NCBI GenBank assembly: GCA_031835245.1
Contig: JAVKOQ010000127.1
Coordinates: 1 to 64,000 of the forward strand
DNA length: 64,000 nt
Direction: 5' to 3'
From: Balamuthia mandrillaris
Taxonomy: Eukaryota; Discosea; Longamoebia; Balamuthiidae
The translations under genes and the position numbers were made by a program. The notes below the pieces were generated by a model that saw only the letters and a list, made by a program, of their open reading frames with translations, was not told where the DNA came from and ran no database searches. Below are positions 55,818 through 64,000 of the stretch, piece by piece. Positions within the stretch are counted from its first letter, which is position 1. Each line of letters opens with the position of its first letter.

Positions 55818-56115
55818 GACAAAGTAAGTACGAGACCCGAACTTAATTTACTAAAGTAAAGAATACAAGTAGAGTATTTTGTTGTAAGTTGTCCCGAGAG
55901 AAGAAAGAAAGAAAGTAGAAGAAGCAGTATTTAAACTGAAAGAAAGAACCATAAAAGAAGAAAAAGAAATATCAGCATAAAAGGGGAAGAAGAAAAAAGG
56001 AAACATCAAAAAAAAGAAAAGGGAAAGATGAGAGGTTTCCTCAGGTCGACGGCAGAAGGAGAACTCGGCAGAAAGAAGAGCTACTATGTTGGAGTTTTCC
56101 AACATCGATTTAGAG
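55818..56115 (+). repeat. Left arm of a large inverted repeat
   Basis: About 300 bp whose reverse complement is found at 63060-63335. Shared landmarks in order are GACAAAGTAAGTAC, GAACTTAATTTACTAAA, GTATTTAAACT, GAGGTTTCCTCAGGTCGACG and TATGTTGGAGTTTTCCAACA. The arms are roughly 80 percent alike by eye. Confidence 0.85.
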
Positions 56116-56890
56116 GGATCTTTGGATATTTTTCCTTGCTTCCTGTGTTGCTTGAGGGTTCTGCGAAACCACACTCAGAAGAGGAGCCAGCCACAGAAGT
56201 TTCCAAGGCAATGAAACAGAAAACATTTGGAAGAGAACATGACAGAAAGAGATATCACTGCCTTTGGTGTGACTGCACCTGTGGAGGTGGAACCTTTGAG
56301 AGAAATGAAAGGAGTTGACGGATTGTTGACTGGAAGCTGCGAAGGCAGGTTTGAGCACAATTGGAACAGTGGCTCACTTTCTTCCTTGCAGTTTGCAGCA
56401 AGTTGGTTGATCATTTCCATCAGTTATTGAATCTTTTCTTGTCTTCTTCCTCACTGCTAAAGTCCCATGATAAGGCTGCCTGGGAGATTGCAAGAGCTAG
56501 TTCTGCTTTCCTCCTTAGCAGGTGGGCAAGAGCAGCTTCAGAACTGTTTTCATGAACATCTATGTTACCAAAGCTAAGCAAACTGTCCTCCTTCTTAGTG
56601 GGTGTACAGGAAGAAGGAAGGTTAGACATTGTAGAGAGGCTTACCAAAATAAAATACAGGGACAATAAACGCACTCTTAGCAAAAGTGGTGCCCTTCCAG
56701 AGACACAGAGTGGCTTGTTTGCAGTGAGAAAGCATACATGTGACTATTCTCTTTGATTTTCTTGTGAACATAGCCTTGTACGTCAAAGAAGCTCAGCACC
56801 TTCTCTTGTACTCCTATATGCATGAGCAAAAGGTTGATATGATACACCAGGTTGATGTCTCAGTAGCTAAATACACAGCGTGTGAAGAAA
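56116..56890. other. Repeat-associated sequence of unknown kind
   Basis: No host gene. A minus-strand stretch at about 56420-56680 has protein-like composition (EAALAHLLRRKAELALAISQ) but many interruptions around it; it may be part of a mobile element. Confidence 0.35.
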
Positions 56891-56892
56891 AG

Positions 56893-57096
56893 GATAGCTA
56901 GATGATACAAAGTTGGTCTGAAATCTCATTCAACACCTTTCACTTGTGAATTGAGTAACAATTGGGAAGGCATTGAGGATGAGGGAGTAAGAGAAGTAAG
57001 TGTACACTATGTATGTACAATGCTTACTTTTTATGTATAGATTGGTGTTGCTCTCAGAGCAAATAAACTTTTTATTACTACTACTACACAGCGTGT
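56893..57096 (+). mobile_element. LINE 3' fragment
   Basis: About 200 bp nearly identical to the end of the copy at 59.5-60.6 kb (from GCTAGATGATACAAAGTTGG through CTCAGAGCAAATAAAC to the TTATTACTACTACTACA terminus). A 5'-truncated copy without coding sequence. Confidence 0.85.
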
Positions 57097-57540
57097 GTCT
57101 CAGGCAAGTTCTGAGTAGGAAGGACTTGAAATAAGGGCCAAAAACACAACAAATAGCAAAGTGACCTTAGTAAGCCAAGGAGCATGCTATAAGAGGGAGT
57201 TGAAGGATGACTCGAGTAGAGTGAGACTCAGTAGATATGCAGTAAATTAGAACAAGTCGTAAAAAATGTTGTAAAAGTAGACTTCATTTGCAGATTTGTC
57301 CTTGAGAGGGTGGAGAATCAAAACATGAGAAGTGGAATTGTCGCCTAATGTGATCTCCATGTTGTCAATGTGAAAGATGATGGTATAATGACGTTACAAG
57401 CCCTTCTTTTTACATACAGTCGAAGTACTTACAACAGACTCTTTACAACAAGCCACAAGATATCACTGCTGCTTTCAAGCTTGTAGTCCTCCATGAAACA
57501 AAGACAATCATTACTCCATACAATGGATGCTGTTTGCACA

Positions 57541-58330
57541 CACTGTAAACAATGCAATCAAGTGGAACATCAATGCCAAAAAAGGTTCACAGGCCACAAT
57601 GGCAGGCTTCTATAGCAACATCTGCTATGTCAGCCTCATCTTTTGCTCCTTTAACAGCAACTTCACATCAACACTGCTATAAACATGCACACAACCACCA
57701 ACACACACTGCAAACTACACAAGCACACAGAAGATCAGTGCCAGAAAAAGGCCTGCAGGCTACAACAGCAGGCTTCTCCAGCAACATCTGCTATGCCAGC
57801 CTTATCTTTTGCTCCTACAACATGCAACCCTGTCAACACTGCTGCAATAAACATGCATGCAACCACTAGCATGCCAGTCCTCTCCCAGTTCATGTTCACT
57901 TAACTTCATATCTTCTACACAACAGAGCAACACACCTGCTCCCATCACTAAGCGCTTGCTATTGGCTTTGGTAAATGCTGTTTCCATCACATATTCTCTG
58001 TTTTGCCTCAATATGATGGTCAATTGATTATCCTGGGCTGCAACTTCATGTGCAAGTCTGATATTAACATAATAGACATCACTATCGACTACCTTGAGGA
58101 ACTACTACCCTGCTTCAAGGACTATGACATCACCTGATGCCAATATCAACATTTGGTGAACACATTCATTAGTGCATTCTTGAGGCCATTGAGAATGAGG
58201 CTTTACCGATAGGACCATCTTGTAACCTCCCTGGAGCCATTCTCTACTTAGACACTGGAGACCACACTGACAGCAAAATCACCAGCTGATGTGTTTGCAT
58301 CGACTTGTGCCTCCTAAAGAAGCACTTCCT
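57541..58330 (+). mobile_element. Fossil Ty3/gypsy-like element, probable gag and protease parts
   Basis: A 165 bp unit is present twice in tandem (57541-57705 and 57706-57872); each translates to a Cys/His cluster like a gag zinc knuckle (e.g. CTHCKQCNQVEHQC). Downstream, about 57990-58140 resembles a retropepsin end (DGQLIILGCNFMCKSD). The copy is broken many times and old. Family assignment rests mainly on the RNase H part further on. Confidence 0.4.
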
Positions 58331-58374
58331 GATCAACACAAGCTTTCCACCTTTGCACTCTTGGGTGTACTATC

Positions 58375-58590
58375 TATCAATAGGGGGTGAACCCTGCAGA
58401 TCAAAAAAGGGACGGCATGTAAATGATTCTGGGTTTATTCACATGAAAAGAGGTGTGGACCAAAGTGCATACTTTGAATATGTTGCAAGGAAAAAGGGAA
58501 AATAAAAAAAGAGGTGAGAAAACTTGGAGTATCCAAGGAAAGTGTGGACAGAAAGTCATAATGAATCATTGGTTTTCCAATTCAGGGTTG
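58375..58590 (+). repeat. Dispersed repeat block B
   Basis: Matches 26745-26950 in the same orientation and 54895-55105 inverted. Shared text includes CTGGGTTTATTCA, AAAGAGGTG and AAAGTCATAATGAA. Its place between retroelement parts suggests it belongs to that element. Confidence 0.8.
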
Positions 58591-58639
58591 TTGCTGTCCT
58601 CTACCAGATTGGACTCAACAACAACCATCACAACATCAC

Positions 58640-58965
58640 TCACAAGCAAGGACCTTGACCCTCCCCAATGAAACTATCCTGCCACCAAACATAAGATGCT
58701 CTCCATTCTCATTGCTATTCGCACTTCCAGCAACTGGCTCTACAGCACAAGTTCACAATCTATTCTGATTACAAGGTTTTGTTCTACTTCTTAATTTCTA
58801 AGAATAAAAACTACATCCTCAACAATTGGGCTCTTCTCATCTTAGAGAACAACTTCAAGATCATCCATTGTCCTGGCATTCACATGGTTCTTAGGGACTT
58901 TGAGACAATGGCAATCTTACCTCTCCTTCCATCCCTCTTGACCCTCCTCACTCGGCTCAAAGGAG
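58640..58965 (+). mobile_element. Fossil Ty3/gypsy-like element, RNase H part
   Basis: The plus strand reads FTIYSDYKVLFYFLISKNKN then NNWALLILENNFKIIHCPGI, which matches the RNase H region of Ty3/gypsy polyproteins (YTDHKAL, RWALLLQEF, HRPG). The copy is broken and lacks an integrase continuation. Probably old. Confidence 0.65.
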
Positions 58966-59440
58966 TAAGATGTATAGAGTCTATGAAGGCTGTTGTATAT
59001 TGATGGTTAAGGAGAATAAGAGCCATGATAGGAGGAGGTTCCACTTTGTCCTTCTACATCATCATCATCATCATCAAAGTTGATACTTTCCACATGGATC
59101 AAGCTTCAAGGGTGGCCAGAGGGTCTGTAACAGAGTCAGAAGTGTATTGGCAAAACCACCAACACTTATCTCAAGACTCCTCATATTTGAATCAATCATG
59201 AATCCATCCCAGACCCTCAGCTTTTCTTTCTTTTATATCCTCCCATCCTTCCTTTCTCCTCTTTTCCCTTTTTCTCAGTGTACTTTGAAGTAACATCAAA
59301 GATTCACTCTTGTTGTCCTTTCTCCATTTTCTTGAATACACTTCTTGTCTCATCACTGACTCTTTTATTCCTAAGGTTGGATTCAACGAACAAGCATTGC
59401 CAGGGTAAAAGAGGGAGTTAAGATTGATGGCTTGCTATGT

Positions 59441-59505
59441 AGTAGTAGTAATAAGAAGTTTATTTGCTCTGAGAGCAACACCAATCTATACATAGAAAGT
59501 ATAGG
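59441..59505 (-). mobile_element. 5'-truncated LINE tail
   Basis: A minus-strand copy of the LINE 3' end (TAGTAGTAATAAGAAG to CCAATCTATACATA on the plus strand), directly beside the longer plus-strand copy. Confidence 0.85.
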
Positions 59506-59509
59506 CAGT

Positions 59510-60603
59510 AGGGAGCCATTGCCCAAGGCCTTGGTACACGCACTGCCCAGATTGCTGCAGAGGCTATTGTCAAGTCTACCTTGTCATATGGACTATGTAT
59601 GACAGAGCTTTCCAAATCATGGTGGAAGAAGATCGAAGCAGTGTGGAATGAGACAGCAAGAAGTGTATTGTAAGTTCATCGAAGGACTGTGGTGGGGGTT
59701 TGTAGAGCAGAATTGGGCTGGTTGACCATCAAGGCCTACTGTGAGTTGGAAAGACAAGCAGTAATTCATCATGCTGAGAGGCAAGATGGCCACTTTGAGC
59801 TACTTGAAGAGGTAAGCCAAGCAAGAGAAGAGGAAGGTGAGAAGAATGAAGGTGAGGGAGGTGACAGGACGAGTGTTGTTGAAAAGAAAGCCAAGAGGAT
59901 GAGGGCCTTAACCCGAGTAGCTAAGATGGAGTATGCAGCTGAAGGAGAAAGAGGAACAAGAGCATGGCTATGGCATAACTTCTTGACAAATGGAAGATGT
60001 TTGGTTGGACAACAACGGAGCTTAGTGATTACCAACCCAAGGAAAGAACGTTTGATGAATGCTATTCGTTACAAAATTGGAAAAAGTGAGCCATCAGCAG
60101 TTATAGCAAGTGCCCTGCATGTGATGCTGAGGAAGAGCGGAACACTTCCTGTTAAGGTGTCCTAACCTTTGGGAAGATCGCTTTAGAATCTGGAGTGTGG
60201 ACAATGGAAGTGAAGAACAAGTCAGAAAGCTGATTATTGAAGACTGTACAACAAAGCTCCTGCCAGTTGAAAGAAATGCAAAGCACAAAGTTGTAAACGA
60301 GTCTGGAGATTATGGGCAGCAAGAGCAAGTTGGAAGCATGGAAGTTCTTCTGCATTTTATCAATCTTTGGAAGTAATGTAATAGCAAGGAAAAGAGAAGA
60401 AAGGAAAGGGAAAGCTAGATGATACAAAGTTAGTCTGAAATCTCATTCAACACCTTTCACTTGTGAATTTGAGTAACAATTGGGAAGGCATTGAGGATGA
60501 GGGAGTAAGAGAAGTAAGAGTACACTATGTATGTACAATGCTTACTTTTTATGTATAGATTGGTGTTGCTCTCAGAGCAAATAAACTTCTTATTACTACT
60601 ACT
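59510..60603 (+). mobile_element. LINE, 3' half with degenerate ORF
   Basis: A 5'-truncated non-LTR retrotransposon. The translated 5' part (AIVKSTLSYGLCMTELSKSW then KKIEAVWNETARSVL) matches the segment after reverse transcriptase in LINE ORF2. A frame is open at 59689-60165. The C-terminal zinc-knuckle region is degraded here but clear in the neighbouring inverted copy. The 3' UTR ends in AGAGCAAATAAACTT then TTATTACTACTACTACA. Confidence 0.8.
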
Positions 60604-60605
60604 AC

Positions 60606-61450
60606 ATAGAAAGTAAGCATTGTACATACATACATACATAGTGTATTCTTACTTCTCTTACTCCCTCATCCTCAATGCCTTCCCAATTGTTACTCAAATT
60701 CACAAGTGAAAGGTGTTAAATGAGATTTCAGACTAACTTTGTATCATCTAGCTATCCATTTCTTTCCCTTTCCTTTCTTCTCTATTCCTTGCTATTACAT
60801 TACTTCCAAAGATTGATAGAATGCAGAAGAACTTCCATGCTTCCAACTGCCCATAAACTCCAGACTCGTTTACAACTTTGCTTACATTGTTCCATCTCTT
60901 GAGCTCTATTGCATTTCTTTCCACTTGACAGGAGCTTTGTTGTACAGTCTTCTATAATCAGCTTTCTGACTGTTCTTCATTTCCATTGTCCACACTCCAG
61001 ATTCTAAAGCAATCTTCCCAAAGATTTGGACACCTTAACAGGAAGTGTTCCGCTGTTTCTTCCTCAGCATCACATGCAGGGCACTTGCTATCCTCCTCAG
61101 ACTGCTGAATGGCTCCCCACTTTTTTCCAATGGGCAGTCCACCACAACGAATAGCATTCATCAAACATTCTTTCCTTTTGGGTTGGTAATCACTAAGCTC
61201 TGTTGTTGTCCAACCAAACATCTTCCATTTGTCAAGAAGTTATGCCATAGCCATGCTCTTGTTCCTCTTTCTCCTTCAGCTGCATACTCCACCTTGGCTA
61301 CTCGAGTTAAGGCCCTCATCCTCTTGGCTTTCTTTCAACAACACTCATTCCGTCACCTTCCTCACCTTCATTCTTCTCACCTTCCTCTTCTCTTGCTTGG
61401 CTTACCTCTTCAAGTAGCTCAAAGTGGCCAATTTGCCTCCTCATGTCAAG
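60606..61450 (-). mobile_element. LINE, inverted neighbour copy
   Basis: The complement of the same family, arranged tail to tail with the previous copy. The minus strand shows FGWTTTELSDYQPKRKECLM and CPACDAEEETAEHFLLRCPN, the CCHC zinc-knuckle end of LINE ORF2 proteins. The extreme 3' tail present in other copies is missing at the junction, so the two copies share one boundary. Confidence 0.8.
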
Positions 61451-62027
61451 TAATTCATATAGAATTTTTCCTATGCAAGAAAAAAAAATTACACAACTGA
61501 GGGTTCCTTAAATTGTCAACAGAAATACCAAAATCTTCAGAAGGAGATGAGGAGACAAGAAGCAGCACAACCAGCTGCAAGTACACAGAACAAGGAGAAG
61601 TACGCCACTGAAGAAAACATAGACAACAAAGAAGAAAAGAAGCCTTATCCTTGTTCATCTGAAGTTCTGGTGAATAGAGAGGAGCAAGATGTGTTCAATG
61701 GTCTGAAAATAATCATATTGCACCTGTCAAGGACACTTGATGTTTGAACATTCCCTCCATTAGTAATATGCTGCTTCATTTTGGCCAGTTATATTGGAGA
61801 CATCAGCATGCAATGTTAGCTTCAAGCCTGCAGCTTTGGAGATTGGAAGAAGAAGTGCCAGTGTTGTGGGCACTTGATGCTAACAGGAACCTCCATTTTC
61901 TTTGCAAAGGGTGCCTTTGCCTTCTTAATTTAAATGTCTGTTTAGTGCTTCTTGCTAAGAATTGTTCTTTTTATTTATCACAATACCACAACAACAAGGG
62001 TAATGACAAGGGCAATAACAAGGGCAA
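61451..62027. other. Repeat-rich gap
   Basis: No recognisable gene. Open frames at 61547-61747 and 61744 onward are short or run into the AAC repeat. Confidence 0.4.
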
Positions 62028-62029
62028 TG

Positions 62030-62121
<92 letters not shown>
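62028..62121 (+). repeat. (AAC)n trinucleotide microsatellite
   Basis: About 30 AAC units, flanked by AAGGGCAATGAC-type imperfect units on both sides (61995-62200). Confidence 0.92.
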
Positions 62122-62125
<4 letters not shown>

Positions 62126-62321
62126 GCAATGGCAAGGGCAAGGGCAAGAGCAACAACAATGACAAAGGCAAGGACAAAGGCAATGACAATGACAACAACA
62201 TGCAACACATTAATAGATACATGTATAAGAAAAGAAACAATACTTTCCTTGCTTATCTCCTCTTTCCACTGGAATTTCCTTAGAGAGCAGTCTATTCCTG
62301 TGAATAACAATGTTAGTAATG

Positions 62322-62460
62322 ATACTGATAAGGCTGGTGGGGAACAACCTAACGGACACCAACGCGATGGACGTAGGGAAAAGACCTTTAATAGAATGAT
62401 AAGAAGAAATATATATACAAGGAGAGATAGGGATAGGTATTATAGGAGAGTTGTATAACA
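62322..62460 (+). repeat. Dispersed repeat block A
   Basis: Nearly identical over 135 bp to 26547-26685 (e.g. ACGTAGGGAAAAGACCTTTA and AAGGAGAGATAGGGATAGGT); diverged inverted copy at about 54480-54600. The high identity between distant copies points to a fairly recent duplication or transposition. Confidence 0.88.
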
Positions 62461-62542
62461 ATACTCATTGCTACCTCTTCTGCTCTTCTTGTACAATGTC
62501 CTTGCCAGTTGTCAATCAATATATCAATATATCAATATCTAT

Positions 62543-62586
62543 ATGTCCTTGATCTCTCAGAGCAAATAAACTTCTTATTACTACTA
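62543..62586 (+). mobile_element. 5'-truncated LINE tail
   Basis: CTCTCAGAGCAAATAAACTT then CTTATTACTACTATATG, the same 3' end as the other copies. TATATGTCCTTGAT occurs on both sides (near 62530 and 62585), a likely target-site duplication. Confidence 0.8.
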
Positions 62587-62589
62587 TAT

Positions 62590-63059
62590 GTCCTTGATGT
62601 ATTCTGGTCTTCTTCACTTCATTCAGTCCCATATATTGGCATTTCACAACTTCACAAACCTTCTCTGGAGTTCTACAAACTCCTTTCCCGACTTTCCTTT
62701 ATTCTTTTCTTCTCTCTCAATTATGGTGTATAGGCTATTACTGCCTGTTTGTTCAAATCTGATGATTCTGCCATCTACCATGGCTTCCTTGTCCTGCATA
62801 TTGCTTTTACATACCTTTTTCTCTACTAAACTATCTCATTGCATTGTCCTACAATCCTTTTTATACTTGTTTGCAAGATCTTCAACTGTAGCTACATCAT
62901 CCTGTGTTTTCCTGGCCATGGCCTTTCAATCTTCTCCTTCAAAAAGGTGCTTACATATGTATTTTTACTTCCTTCATATACAACAAAACTACTATTAAAT
63001 GGAAAGAAATGCAACAAAGCACAAACTACTATCAAATGGAAAGAAATGCATTGTTTTTT
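62590..63059. other. Repeat-rich gap without recognised gene
   Basis: Plus-strand frames are open for up to 136 codons but have no family match. A short tandem pair, ATCAAATGGAAAGAAATGCA-like at 62992-63050, is visible. Confidence 0.4.
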
Positions 63060-63335
63060 CTCTGCTGATATTAAGGTGTTGGAAAACTCCAACATAGTAG
63101 TTCTTCTTTCTGCTGAGTTCTCCTTCTGCCGTCGACCTGAGGAAACCTCTCATCTTCCCCTTCTCCTTTCTTGATGTTTCCTTTTCTCTCTCTCTCTCTT
63201 CCATTTTATGCTTTGTTCTTTTATGAAACTTTCTTTTAGTTTAAATACTGCTTTTTACAACAAAATACTTTACTTGTATTCTTTACTTTTAGTAAATTAA
63301 GTTCAGGTCTTGTACTTACTTTGTCTTCACTATCA
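63060..63335 (-). repeat. Right arm of the large inverted repeat
   Basis: Reverse complement of 55818-56115; it contains a CT run at 63186-63200 where the other arm has AAGAAA sequence. Confidence 0.85.
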
Positions 63336-64000
63336 TTCCCATTCTTATTTTACAACTAGGGGAGAGTAATATAACACTTGTAATAGACAATATGATTTGA
63401 ACACTCCTTTTAATCATACAATGGAGAAGATATAAGATATAATATCTATAATTCTCTCATTGCATTTGCTGGAATACATTACTTTCTAGTCATTTCCCTT
63501 TCTTATGTTGAACTTAACCAAGAATTGATTTAAATCTTGTTATCATTTTGTTGTTATATTATTTGGTTTTTAAACAAAATTTAAATAAAATAGAGCTTGC
63601 ATCTTTAGTTATGTGGAACTGTAGCCAATGTTTGTCCTAACTTAACATGTTGGCCTGGTTGAATGTGCCATTGCATTTCAGGGTTACATTCAAACAATAA
63701 GACCACTGTAGAGCCTAGTCGGAAAAAGGCAATTTCCTCTCCTTTTGACAACCTTTGATTGGTATAGTATTTTTTAAAATAAGGTTGCCCATCTTCTCCT
63801 ACACCAATTTTGTGTTTTGCTTGGTTGCTTTTAAAGTCCTTTTATAACAGAAGTTAGTTCAGTAAGTTAAAAGGTTGGCAACAATAAAGCAAAAACCTAC
63901 TGGTTCTAAGGTAAGAGTTATGGAGCCCACATTAGTGGCTCCAACAGGAGTAAGTGAAAAGAACCCATGCTTCCATTTTCCTAAAAGAACTACCCTTTCA
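63336..64000. other. AT-rich end of window, nothing recognised
   Basis: No gene, repeat copy or motif could be supported in this stretch. Confidence 0.4.

Noticed and set aside
61744-62283. 179-codon frame with a poly-Asn run
   Set aside because: Driven by the AAC microsatellite in the repeat region; no domain and no neighbouring gene structure.
55818-63335. A single large Polinton-type element bounded by the inverted repeats
   Set aside because: No capsid, integrase or DNA polymerase text was seen between the arms; the interior is LINE and Ty3/gypsy-like debris.

Overview
The window is nuclear DNA of a single-celled eukaryote, most likely an amoebozoan. The genes have many short introns (about 50 to 160 nt, GT-AG with two probable GC-AG cases), and the introns often carry long CT tracts on the sense strand. 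The strongest lineage hint is one protein that joins a homeodomain to ankyrin repeats, the arrangement of Dictyostelium Wariai. The species cannot be fixed from sequence alone; a free-living amoeba such as a Balamuthia or Acanthamoeba relative would fit. No tRNA, rRNA or CRISPR array was seen.

From 0.8 to 54.4 kb the window is gene-dense, with 24 host genes, one pseudogene relic and one DNA transposon. Left to right: RFX transcription factor (+), PPR-like protein (-), splicing factor SYF2 (+), homeodomain-ankyrin protein (+), mitochondrial methionyl-tRNA formyltransferase (-), AN1 zinc-finger protein (+), mucolipin-type TRP channel with very long tails (+), an unrecognised membrane-anchored protein made of about 50 heptads (+), secreted adamalysin-like metalloprotease (-), a bacterial-type SAM methyltransferase without introns (-), LYR-motif protein (+), ELM2-SANT protein (-), PAM16 (+), MRM2 (-), SMC2 (+), a relic of a prokaryote-type DNA methyltransferase (-), Sel1-repeat protein (-), TMX2 (-), a Mutator-like transposon (+), a truncated EML-type gene (-), a mitochondrial-carrier-like protein (+), archease (-), CLN3 (-), an OCRL/INPP5B inositol 5-phosphatase (+) and a MIC26/MIC27-like MICOS subunit (-). 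Many neighbours are convergent with gaps under about 130 bp, or divergent with shared 260 to 400 bp promoter regions.

Functionally, mitochondrial proteins are frequent (formyltransferase, LYR protein, PAM16, MRM2, MICOS subunit, probably the PPR-like and carrier-like proteins). A second theme is the endolysosomal membrane (mucolipin, CLN3, OCRL). A third is nuclear (RFX, homeodomain, ELM2-SANT, SYF2, SMC2). Nothing suggests operon-like cooperation.

From 54.4 kb to the end, and again at about 26.0-27.3 kb, host genes stop and AT-rich repeats begin: 5'-truncated copies of one LINE family sharing the same 3' end, fossil fragments of a Ty3/gypsy-like element, two dispersed repeat blocks shared by both regions, and a pair of roughly 280 bp inverted repeats about 7 kb apart.

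The most notable observations are the 7-residue-repeat protein at 17.0-18.9 kb; a 50 bp LINE tail with a 10 bp target-site duplication inside the coding exon of the MICOS gene, which supplies either a stop codon or a new 3' splice site; the apparently transferred bacterial methyltransferase; and the strand-oriented CT microsatellites of introns. Exon borders were derived by hand from splice consensus, phase and family alignment from memory; none has been tested against transcripts.
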